From: Melastoma dodecandrum
Taxonomy: Eukaryota; Streptophyta; Magnoliopsida; Myrtales; Melastomataceae
DNA: 64,000 nt
NCBI GenBank assembly: GCA_029817715.1
Contig: JARUPY010000533.1
Location: 3,802,001-3,866,000, forward strand
Reading direction: 5' to 3'
Position 1 is the stretch's first letter; each line of letters begins with the position of its first letter. Below are positions 51,384 to 62,863 of this stretch, piece after piece. Made by a program: the position numbers and the translations under genes. Below the pieces are notes generated by a model that searched no databases, was not told the origin of the DNA, and worked only from the letters and a program-made list of their open reading frames with translations.

Positions 51384-51581
51384 ACATGGAGAATGATTCC
51401 TCCTTCGAACACTCCCTATAAATAGGGGTCATTGGCTCCATCTTGTAATGACTAAGAAAGAAATACAAGTCATATTCCTCTTGTAAACATTCCTCTTGTC
51501 CAAGCATTTCCTTTGGTGACTTCTTTCTCCTTGGTGGTCGTAGCATTGGGTCTGCTGGAGAATCACTTTAGTCTCAACATT

Positions 51582-51593
51582 TGGTATCAGAGC
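51582..51593 (+). promoter_or_regulatory. Primer-binding site of the copia element (initiator Met tRNA)
   Basis: TGGTATCAGAGC, the exact plant consensus, placed two bases after the LTR end. Confidence 0.85.
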
Positions 51594-51609
51594 GAGGTTG
51601 TACGGGTTG

Positions 51610-51830
51610 TCGAGGTTGAGCTGCCGAAGTCCCGCAGAGATTGTGTCGAAGTTCTGCGGAGGTTCTGTCGAAGTTGTTTGCGGAGATTCTATCAAAATCC
51701 CGTAAAGGTTCTGCTAAGACTGGCAGAGGTTCTGCCGAAATCTCGTGGAGATTTTGCAGAAGTACAAACGAAGGTTCTGCCGAAATACTGCCGAAGTTCT
51801 ACCAAGGAAGCTGCAATCCGGGATTGCGTT
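51610..51830 (+). repeat. Degenerate tandem repeats in the copia leader
   Basis: Repeated GCCGAAGTTCTGC / GGAGGTTCTG-type units between the primer site and the gag ATG. They are open in one frame but show no domain. Confidence 0.6.
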
Positions 51831-51877
51831 GGGCATAGGTCAGGAACCAGGCTACGCTTCCAGAAAGTAAATTCGGT

Positions 51878-54800
51878 ATGGCAGAAATTAATACTGTCGG
51901 CATGCTGAAGAAATTAAACAACCAGAATTATAGCACGTGGAAGACGTGCATGGAGTCATATCTCCAAGGCCAAGATCTCTGGGAGATCATTGGTGGAAGT
52001 GAGACAACCTCACCAGAGGAGGATGCTGCCAATTTGAGGAAATGGCGGATTAAAGCAGGGAAGGCCATGTTCGCCATAAAGACCACCATAGAAGAGGAGA
52101 TGCTAGAGCACATAAGGTACGCCACTACCCCAAAGGATGCCTGGAATATACTAGCAACTAGGTTCTCGAAAAAAAATGATATGAGGCTTCAGTTGCTAGA
52201 GAATGATTTAATGGCAGTTAGACAAGGAGATTTAGGAATTAATCAGTATTTTACGAAGGTAAAGTCTATCTGCCGAGAGATTTCGGAGTTAGACCCAGGC
52301 TCCAAGATCAGTGACGATAGGATGAGAAGGATTATCATCCATGGGTTACGACCAGAGTATAGGGGATTCATTGCAGCTGTGCAAGGATGGCCTACGCCGC
52401 CGTCGTTAGAGGATTTAGAAAATTTGCTAGCTAATCAGGAGACGCTAGCAAAACAGATGGCGGGCGTATCTTTGAAAAGTGAAGAAGAGGCTCTATATAG
52501 CAACAGAGGGAGAAACTCTGCTACATATAAGAGGCCTGAGAATAGAAAATTCTCTCGAGGTGGTAGAGGTGGACGGCGTGAGCACCAACTGTCTAGACCA
52601 CAACATGAGAAACGAGAAGACAAACTAGCACAGCGAAACGATGAAAAATGCTTCAACTGTGGAAAGAAGGGCCACTATGCGAGAGACTGCTGGTTCAAGA
52701 AGAAGAACGTGGAAGGAAATGCTGCCACGTCAGCCAATCAAGAAGGAGATAAATCTGAAGATGAATGGAACCTTGAAGCATCTCTCGCTGTGATGGAAGA
52801 AGATCAGTTGTTGGAAGACCAGACTCGTGCAGTAGTTCACAACAACTCTGTGAACTATGCAGAGAACTGGATATTTGACTCGGGGTGCTCCAACCATATG
52901 ACAGGTGACGAGGAGAAGCTACGGGAGCTATCAGAATACAAAGGACAGCGAGTCGTCGTCACCGCCAACAACTCCAGACTACCTATCGCTCATGTCGGGA
53001 AGACTGTTATTGACGTCGATGATGGTGCCAACAAGGTACAACTCCAAGGAGTCTACCATGTCCCTGGGATAAAGAAGAATCTTCTGTCAGTAGCCCAACT
53101 GACAGCCCCTGGTAATTTCGTGGTGTTCGGACCTGATGACGTCAAGGTCTACCACGAGTTGAAGTTTTCTGGGACGCCGATCATGGAAGGACGGAAGGTA
53201 AACTCCATCTATGTGATGTCAGCAGAATCGGCATACATAGACAAGGTGAAGAGGAATGAGACAGCTGACCTGTGGCACGAGAGGCTTGGACACGTCGGAT
53301 ACCACAAGTTAAAGGTGATGATGAGCAAGGAGATGTTGAAGGGTCTCCCGCAGCTAGAAGTAAACGTCGACAACGTCTGCTCAGGCTGCCAGTACGGTAA
53401 AGCACACCAGTTACCGTACGAAGAATCCAAGTACAGGGCTGAGAAACCATTGCAGTTGATCCACTCGGATGTATTCGGTCCAGTGAAACATCCATCAATA
53501 GGTGGCTGTAGATACATGGTGACTTTCATCGACGACTACTCAAGGTACGTCTGGGTATACTTCATGAAAGAAAAGTCAGAAGCCCTACAGAAGTTCATAG
53601 AGTTCAAGATCAAGGTGGAGAGCGATCTGCAGACGAAGGTGAAGTGCCTACGTACTGACAACGGGGGAGAATATACCTCCCGGGAGTTTGGAGAATACCT
53701 AAAGGCGAACAGGATAAGACGACAGTTAACTTGTCCCCACACGCCACAGCAGAACGGGGTGGCAGAAAGGAAGAACAGGCATCTTGCAGAAGTATGCAGA
53801 AGCATGTTGCACGCCAGAAATGTCCCAGGAAGATATTGGGCAGAGTGCATGAAAACGGCTGCAGATGTTGCAAATAGGCTACCCCAAGCTCGCCTCAAGT
53901 TCAAGACACCCTTCGAGCTACTATGGAAGATGAAGCCTACAGTAAGCCACTTTCGAGTCTTTGGGTGTGTTTGTTATGTCTTCATCCCTAGCCACTTGCG
54001 GAGCAAGTTCGACAAGAAGGCGACCAAGTGTATCTTCGTAGGATACGACACAGAGAGGAAAGGATGGAGATGCTGCGATCCTACGACCAACAAGTGCACC
54101 GTATCAAGGAACGTTGTTTTCGATGAAGCAACTTCTTGGTGGTCACCCTCAACAATAGAAGAAAACAAGGATCACATTAAGCAGGGGGAGCTAGTAACAC
54201 TAAAACCAACTTTTGAAGAAACTGAAGAAGGGCCTTCTATAATAAGAAATGATGATACAGAAGAAGAGAGACCTTGGCAAACAGGAGTGTACCAAAGGTC
54301 CTCTGAGGAGAATGCAACAGAAGAAGAAACTGGTGACGGGATGACACCGTTGAGAAGATCCACTAGGCAACGGAGACCGCCAACACGATACATAGACGCA
54401 GCACTTGCGGAAGATATAGATCCACATGAGCCATCAACTTATGAAGAAGCATCCAAGCACAAGGTATGGCGAGAAGCAATGCAAGAAGAAATTCGAGCCC
54501 TAGAAGAAAACCAAACTTGGGAGTTGGTTCCTAAACCCAGCGAGGTGACACCCATATCTTGCAAGTGGGTCTATAAGGTGAAGACTCGTCCCGACGGATC
54601 CGTGGAAAGATACAAGGCCCGTCTTGTCGCTCGAGGATTCTCACAGCAGTATGGTTTGGACTACGATGAGACATTTAGCCCAGTAGCAAAGATAACAACT
54701 GTCAGAGTTCTACTCGCCCTGGCTGCAAGTAAGACCTGGAAACTTTGGCAGATGGATGTGAAGAATGCCTTTTTGCATGGAGAGCTGGATCGGGCAATCT

Positions 54801-55438
54801 ACATGGAGCAACCCCAGGGCTTTGCAGATAAGTACCACCCCAGCTATGTTTGCAAATTAAGGAAAGCTTTATACGGATTGAAGCAGGCACCACGGGCATG
54901 GTACGGTAAGATTGCAGAGTTCTTAATCCAGGGTGGATATACTCTAACAGTGGCTGATTCAAGTCTCTTCATCAAAGTTCGAGAAGAGAAAATTACAGTG
55001 GTGCTCGTGTATGTGGACGACCTTATCATCACAGGAGATGACAACTTAGAGATCAAGTTGATCAAAGATAATCTTTCTGTGAGGTTCCACATGAAGGAGC
55101 TCGGAGAATTGAAGCATTTCTTGGGATTAGAAGTCGATCGAGTTCCGGAAGGCTTATTCTTATGTCAACAGAAATATGCAAAAGAGCTACTAAAGAAATA
55201 CGGGATGTCCGAGTGCAAGCCGATATCAACACCTATTGAGTTCAACGCTAAGCTTAGTGCAAATGAAGGCAAGGATCTTGAAGAGTCAACAATGTATCGT
55301 CAGTTGGTTGGGAGTCTGATCTACCTGACACACACAAGGCCAGATATCTCCTATGCGGTCGGTTTGGTAAGCAGATTTATGCAATCTCCAAAGAAGCCTC
55401 ACCTTGTTTTAAGTTCATGTATCAATCACGTCTACTAA
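51878..55438 (+). CDS. Copia gag-pol polyprotein, open but truncated before RNase H
   Basis: One uninterrupted frame of 1186 residues; full-length copia polyproteins are usually about 1300-1450. Gag (1-250) starts MLKKLNNQNYSTWK, followed by the CCHC knuckle CFNCGKKGHYARDC at about 258. Protease: DSGCSNHM near 334. Pre-integrase zinc region: LWHERLGHVGY. Integrase core: HSDVFGP near 530, RTDNGGEY and PHTPQQNGVAER (DDE triad). Reverse transcriptase: WKLWQMDVKNAFLHGEL and the catalytic YVDD near 1045. The frame leaves the family sequence after SRFMQSPKKPHL (about 55400) and stops ten codons later. The retained domains show no disabling change, so the insertion or its truncation may be young. 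Confidence 0.93.
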   Translation: MAEINTVGMLKKLNNQNYSTWKTCMESYLQGQDLWEIIGGSETTSPEEDAANLRKWRIKAGKAMFAIKTTIEEEMLEHIRYATTPKDAWNILATRFSKKNDMRLQLLENDLMAVRQGDLGINQYFTKVKSICREISELDPGSKISDDRMRRIIIHGLRPEYRGFIAAVQGWPTPPSLEDLENLLANQETLAKQMAGVSLKSEEEALYSNRGRNSATYKRPENRKFSRGGRGGRREHQLSRPQHEKREDKLAQRNDEKCFNCGKKGHYARDCWFKKKNVEGNAATSANQEGDKSEDEWNLEASLAVMEEDQLLEDQTRAVVHNNSVNYAENWIFDSGCSNHMTGDEEKLRELSEYKGQRVVVTANNSRLPIAHVGKTVIDVDDGANKVQLQGVYHVPGIKKNLLSVAQLTAPGNFVVFGPDDVKVYHELKFSGTPIMEGRKVNSIYVMSAESAYIDKVKRNETADLWHERLGHVGYHKLKVMMSKEMLKGLPQLEVNVDNVCSGCQYGKAHQLPYEESKYRAEKPLQLIHSDVFGPVKHPSIGGCRYMVTFIDDYSRYVWVYFMKEKSEALQKFIEFKIKVESDLQTKVKCLRTDNGGEYTSREFGEYLKANRIRRQLTCPHTPQQNGVAERKNRHLAEVCRSMLHARNVPGRYWAECMKTAADVANRLPQARLKFKTPFELLWKMKPTVSHFRVFGCVCYVFIPSHLRSKFDKKATKCIFVGYDTERKGWRCCDPTTNKCTVSRNVVFDEATSWWSPSTIEENKDHIKQGELVTLKPTFEETEEGPSIIRNDDTEEERPWQTGVYQRSSEENATEEETGDGMTPLRRSTRQRRPPTRYIDAALAEDIDPHEPSTYEEASKHKVWREAMQEEIRALEENQTWELVPKPSEVTPISCKWVYKVKTRPDGSVERYKARLVARGFSQQYGLDYDETFSPVAKITTVRVLLALAASKTWKLWQMDVKNAFLHGELDRAIYMEQPQGFADKYHPSYVCKLRKALYGLKQAPRAWYGKIAEFLIQGGYTLTVADSSLFIKVREEKITVVLVYVDDLIITGDDNLEIKLIKDNLSVRFHMKELGELKHFLGLEVDRVPEGLFLCQQKYAKELLKKYGMSECKPISTPIEFNAKLSANEGKDLEESTMYRQLVGSLIYLTHTRPDISYAVGLVSRFMQSPKKPHLVLSSCINHVY

Positions 55439-57120
55439 TTTAAACATGAAGAAAAGCATGCTTTTAATCACGTCTGATTTCATGTATCAATCACGACAAG
55501 AGATTAATTTAAGTTCACGCTTTTATTACTTTGACGGTGTAAAGAAAAGCATTCTCTGATTTCATCCCGGGCAAATCAATCTCTCTCGACAAATTTGAAA
55601 TTCTCATTCTCTTTTAATCGGTGTCATGCTTCCCTTCCCGTCTCACAAGTAAGAATTCATACAAATATTTCTTCAGAAGCTGAGGCATGAATAACAGTGA
55701 TAGCCTCATATGGCTTGGCAGATCTCCTCAGTTTGTAGCCTCGACTGATCCAATTTATGTTTTCCGGGACAACAGTATAATCGATTCCAACGTGGCCCCG
55801 CGAATGGCTTGTCGCATAACGATGCCCTCCCTTAAGTCAGCTGAAATGGTCGTGCAAATGGCCGGACGGAGAGTTTGATGGAGGGGTTTCGTGAGGACAT
55901 ATGGCAGAATTGATGACCTCAATTTTTGAGTTTCTTGATGGCAGACATCTGCCGAATATCATCGGATCCAAGGAATATTTGTTCCCAAAAGCCATCAAGA
56001 CAATATATCTGCTGGCCTGTCAGTCACGATTCTAGTCTGCAAGCAATATATTGGATCAACCAAATTCAAGTAGTCACGGAATATGTTGATGCTTTATCAT
56101 CTGTGTACTAATGACCTGTTAGTTGGAAATATGAAACGACGACAAGCCTGAGGGACTGCAGCTTGAACAGCTTCTCTTGAGATACTGGCAAGGAAAACTT
56201 TTCTATTCATCTTCATGAGAGAAAACAGAGGAAACAGAGCATGAGTTGCTGAGGAAGCATCGAAGAGCAGCCAAAATGGAGGGAACATCATACTGGGCTG
56301 ATCTACATGCATGTTTTGTGCCGGTGTATGTGGCTCTGAGGCAATCTTAACACAGTTGCTGAGAGACGTGGATGGCCATTTCCCCGGGCATACCCGACCA
56401 AGTTGCCAACTCGAAGATGGAGAGTCAGGTTGTTGTTTTGTCCAGTGTTAAGTATGATCAAAGGAACGATTTCGTGGAAGGCCTGCTGCGGATTGCTCAA
56501 AGGATCATCCGCGGGACCACGGACACGATTTGCAGGGACTATACTTGGCACACTGTCCTTGCTATGAATAAGGAAGATGAAGGCCATAATCAAGAAAATA
56601 AACCCCGAAGATGAAGTGCTATGCCCCTTGATGTGCCTCAAACCCCTTGATGCGCCATCACATTGCCAACACCTTGCAGGGACTATACTTGGCACACTGG
56701 AGAAGTATTGGCACGGATCACGCGCTGTTACCACCAAATGTTCGTCAATCATCATGGAAAGCAGTCAAAGTAGAAGTTTGTTATCTCAGGGAGATAAACT
56801 ATTTCGCATTTCTTTGGCAAAGATGCCCGAATGAAATGGCTGGCAGACGTCTACCGTAAAGCGCGATAGTCCTAGCGATCTTGATAAAAGCTCCGAATTG
56901 GCCATATAATAAAACAAAGGTTGGACAGGCTGTGGAAACATTCGGTTGATTTCGAAAACTTTATTCCTGTTTATTCAGATAGAAAGTGAACGATATGACA
57001 CTGTTTGGCAACAAGGATGGTTCATGCAGACAGACGATTGACAAGCACGACGTTGAGGTTGACAAGTACTTCAAGGTAGGTGATAACATGTGACCAATCC
57101 GAACCTCAATAAAGCCCCCC
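55439..57120. other. Intergenic with degraded fragments
   Basis: No intact gene. A TTCATGTATCAATCACG unit occurs twice just after the copia truncation (about 55411 and 55480). TTTGCAGGGACTATACTTGG and its near copy occur at about 56529 and 56672. A CAD fragment lies at 56158-56283. Minus-strand open frames near 56303-56755 have no recognised domain. Confidence 0.5.
56158..56283 (-). pseudogene. Fragment of a CAD-like dehydrogenase (exon 4)
   Basis: Aligns with exon 4 of the intact CAD gene at 57419-57543: GCAGCTTGAACAGCTTCTC and AGCATGAG(T/G)TGC(T/C)GAG blocks are shared in the same order with similar spacing. Many substitutions are present, and no other CAD exon was found nearby. It is a relic of a tandem copy. 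Confidence 0.6.
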
Positions 57121-59236
57121 TCAGGGCTTCAAGGTGTTGGCAATGTCAATGACGAAGCGATACTTCACATCTGCCTTCTGGAGGCGCTCCAGAGCTGTGT
57201 TCACGTAGTCCACAGGGATAACTTCAATGTCTGCGGTTATGTTGTGCTCAGCAGCAAAATTAATCATCTCCTGCGTCTCCTTCATCCCTCCAATGCTGCT
57301 TCCTCCCACCATCTTACGACCTGTAATTCCAAATCTTAGCCCTGTGTAGTTTAGGAAGATATATTTTGTAATGGTTTAGATCCACGGAAGAACGCACCCA
57401 TGATAAGCCCAAAGGAGTGCAGCTCGAACGGCTTCTCCGGGATGCCCACCACGATAACCTTTCCGTTAGTCTTCACAAGTCCCAGTAGGGGAAGGAGAGC
57501 ATGAGGTGCCGAGACAGTGTCGATGATCCCATCAAATGTTCCCGTTGCACCCTATTCATACGTAGCAACTCCTTATAATCACAACCCCAGGTTTTAACTG
57601 TAGCGAGGAAAACATCTCGCTAGAAATACCTGCATCTGCTCTGGGTCACGACTGACAAGGAACGCATCAGCACCAAGGTGGTCCATCGCCTCAGACTTCT
57701 TACTAGGAGAGGTGCTAATAACAGTCACCTTAAGTCCCATGGCTTTCCCGAACTTGATAGCCATGTGGCCAAGCCCACCGAGGCCGACAACGCCCAAGTG
57801 CATCCCGGGCTTATCAAGCCCGTAGTACCTCAACGGGCTGTATACCGTGACCCCAGCGCAGAGCAGAGGAGCCGCGCCATCAGAAGGCATGCTGTCGGGG
57901 ATCTTAACAATGAAATGCTCGTTGCAGACCAAGTAGTTAGAATACCCGCCATAGGTCATGGTACCGTCGGCACCCTTGCTTCCAGATGTTAGGATAATCC
58001 CAGGGCAGTAGTTCTCGAGGTCAGCGGCACAGTTCTCACAGGACAGGCAGGACTCGATGAAGTAGCCTACCCCGACCCTGTCCCCGACCTTGTACTTGGT
58101 CACTTTGGAACCGACCTCGGTCACGACGCCAACTATCTCGTGCCTACACCACGTCATTTAGGTCGAAACCGCTGATGTCATTAGCACGCCTAATCAACGT
58201 TTAATCACAGTTCCTCTTAAGGATAATCATACCCGGGGACTGCGGGGTAGGTGGCATTGCCCCACTCATTCTTGATGAAGTGGAGGTCGGAGTGGCAAAT
58301 GCCGCAATGAGTTATGTTGAAGGCCACGTCCTTCTCCCTTGTTGCCCTGCCCATTAACATTATTCATTATCCACTACCGCATGTCAGGACCAGTTCGATT
58401 ACCACACTTATTACCAACTAACTGTTCGAGTAAATAATGTTTAATAAGTTGTGGTCCGGTGTTTTGGGGTTTGATCTTTATATTTGTCTTGTTCACTTAA
58501 TTATTGAGATTTCCCCATTAACAAAGGATTCCCAAAGAAATATGATATAAAAGGTTAGGTTAAAACGTATGTTAAAATAACATACTGAGGTTAGGTTCTA
58601 CATTTCAATTATGTGATATATTTAATGCCGACACAAAGACTATAAAAGGTTAGGTTAAAACTCAATTATTGAGGTTTCCCCATTAACAAAGGATTCCCAA
58701 AGAAATATGATATAAAAGGTTAGGTTAAAACGAATGTTAAAATAACATATGAAATCATTAAAGTCCAACTCAATCCCTGTTCTACATTTCAATTATGTAA
58801 TATATTTAATGCCGACACAAAGACTATAACCAAAGAAAAACAAGTGTCCGGAGGAATAAAATAGCAACAACACGAAAGGAACACAGCACGCCAACATTTT
58901 CAATTTTTTTTACTAACTCAGCCTCAACTACTACTTCCTCCGTCATACATGCGTATGCGTATACGTATAATGGATCAACTCGTAAATGAAGCTTTTTGAG
59001 ATCCACGGCAAGGTGAAGATCAAAGAATGGATCATCGTTCCTTTCCTTTCAGCGAGTCGAAGGCTGAGACGAATAAGGGTAGTATATGTAGAGAGAGTTA
59101 AACGACGACATGTTTGGTTTCGATGATCTGACCTCCTGGAGAACTTGAAGGGGGAGAGGTGTCCGGAGGTGTCCCTGGCAGCGTACCCGTAGGCCTCAAC
59201 TGGGTGTTCCTTCTCGAAAACTGCCGCCTCCGCCAT
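57121..59236 (-). CDS. Cinnamyl-alcohol/mannitol dehydrogenase family protein
   Basis: Zinc-dependent medium-chain NADP(H) dehydrogenase that interconverts aldehydes and alcohols. Five exons (reverse strand 59236-59133, 58346-58233, 58143-57630, 57551-57398, 57320-57121) give about 361 residues, the typical length. Catalytic zinc: CGICHSDLH and GHEIVG with the later Cys. Structural zinc: [15 protein letters not shown]. Cofactor site: [17 protein letters not shown], followed by STSPSKK, whose Ser favours NADP(H). It resembles the ELI3/mannitol-dehydrogenase-like CAD group rather than the core lignin enzymes, judged by eye. The first intron (59132-58347) carries a tandem duplication. A relic copy of exon 4 lies 0.9 kb past its 3' end. 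Confidence 0.93.
58495..58830. repeat. Tandem duplication in intron 1 of the CAD gene
   Basis: A block of roughly 165-185 bp is present twice. The segment starting TTTCCCCATTAACAAAGG occurs near 58511 and 58674, and the segment with CAATTATGT(G/A)ATATATTTAA near 58606 and 58790. Copies are nearly identical, so the event is recent. Confidence 0.75.
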
Positions 59237-60062
59237 TAGACTTGAGTGAACCTGCTGGGGTTTTCGGTGGAGGTGGAGGTGGTGGAGGGAGGAGAGGGTT
59301 TAAGTAAAGGGAAGGAGAGGAAAAGGTTATGACATCCACCCCCCAGGCCTCACAGGATATATGGATCATCTCACGTTCTTCATTTTTATTATATTTCCTA
59401 AATTAAGCATTTTCGGGGCTTGAGGTTCGTCCCCTTGATAAATTCCTTGTAATAAAAGAATTTCAGCGATAATAATAATAATAATATTGCATGAGTAGTG
59501 GGTCTCGGAAAATAAGGAATTACAAGAATTAAATATTAATCACATCAATCAGTAACCATTATTCTTTTCACGGGAGTATTTATACACAGTACCCCAATTC
59601 CAGAATTGGAATCTACTATCAGCCACTTATTTTTTTTATTATTTCTGACACTATCCGGAATAACATGAATTCATACACTAATAAATAACATTAGTATATT
59701 GTAACTATTAATTTGTATGACTATCATAAATATTAAAAAAAAAATAGTAATGACACGGTATTGAAATAACATGTCACTAAATTGAAATAAGAGGACTAAT
59801 AAGTTGAATAACGGTTTGAGCCTTTTAAGCGTCGGAGGACAAGTTACTAAATTATGCAAGAATGTGGGGTAGTTCGTAAAAACTACAAAATCTTGGAGGG
59901 CTAAAATGGAATTATTTCCACTCTCTCCTCTCTTCCCGTATCGACAACCCTCTCTCTCTCTCTCTCTCTCTCTCCGGCGATTCCCTTCGTCCCAAGAAAG
60001 CGCGGAGGAAGGGGGAGAATTTGGCTTCTGATCGCACCGTCGAAGGCCGAATCATCCTCAAG
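59237..60062. other. Intergenic and 5' UTR between CAD and RPT3
   Basis: A divergent pair: CAD reads left, RPT3 reads right. A (TC)n microsatellite lies at about 59950-59974 in the presumed RPT3 5' UTR, which ends at a donor AG/GTGAGT at 60063. Confidence 0.5.
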
Positions 60063-60787
60063 GTGAGTCTTTTCGGGCGTTTTGATGTTCTTTTTAGGGT
60101 TTCTTTGAATTAATTCCTGCGTCCGAAGCTGGGTGATTTTTACATCAATTGTCGTCGACGGAGCTCGTGGGATTCGTGATCTGTGTTCATTTTGATTAGT
60201 GGGTCGGTTCGGTTAGATGTGGGTTTTTCGAGTACTGATCTGGGCTTCGGTTACTTTTGGTGTCGTGGGATCTGTCGAATTAGTTTGGTCCAGTGATATT
60301 TTGAGTGCTGGCCACTTCAGAGAGTGCGGTGCAGTTCATCCGTTGTTCGGGGTTATCCCCATTGCTTACCTGTCATAATTAGTCGGCCGGCATTTTGTAG
60401 TAGCGGCAAATGGCCATTACTCAAGTTGGAGAGCACTCCCGTTGTCAAAGTGCGGCGGGAGAGCGAGAGTAATTTGTACATACTTGGGCTTGGTGCTGTT
60501 AGATGGGAATGAGTTTAAGCTACGAGATGAAGTACCTTGTTATTGGAGTGAGTACATTTAAAATGTTTGGTTATATAGGGAAGCGATTTTCTTTGAAAAC
60601 TAGCGACTTCATGCTGTTTATAATGGCATTGTTGTTCTACTGGTGATAAGTTTCTGGGATTCTCAGAATCACTGATGTTAAAGAGGTATCCCCATTTGTG
60701 TATATTCATGTTGAAAGACGGAATGTTTTTTTATGGATCCTTTATTTGAAGCCTCATGATTTTCTCTGTGTATCTGTCGGAAAACAG
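60063..60787 (+). other. Putative 5' UTR intron of RPT3
   Basis: A good donor (GTGAGT at 60063) and acceptor (AAAACAG ending 60787) frame a T-rich intron just before the ATG at 60815. Confidence 0.5.
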
Positions 60788-60814
60788 GAGTGAGAAAACA
60801 AATAGAGGTGAAAG

Positions 60815-62863
<2,049 letters not shown>

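Larger units (their letters stand above)
50924..51579 (+). repeat. Probable 5' LTR of the copia element
   Basis: The right border is set by the primer site 2 bases further on, and the LTR ends CAACA. TGTTG at 50924 is the nearest good inverted match, giving about 656 bp. A TATA box CTATAAATAG lies at 51415-51424. Upstream are a repeated GACAAGAG(T/C)TATCGGGCAAC unit (about 51074-51093 and 51130-51149) and several TCTAGAA motifs. The left end is a proposal. Confidence 0.5.
50924..55438 (+). mobile_element. Ty1/copia retrotransposon, 3'-truncated
   Basis: From left: a probable 5' LTR, a perfect initiator-tRNA primer site at 51582-51593, a repeat-rich leader, and one open gag-pol frame that stops in the connection between RT and RNase H. 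Domain order gag, protease, integrase, RT is diagnostic of copia. The RNase H domain, purine tract and 3' LTR are missing. Without a second LTR the left border is uncertain and no target-site duplication can be checked. Confidence 0.85.

Noticed and set aside
50924..55438. Calling the copia element full-length and autonomous
   Set aside because: RNase H, the purine tract and the 3' LTR are not present.
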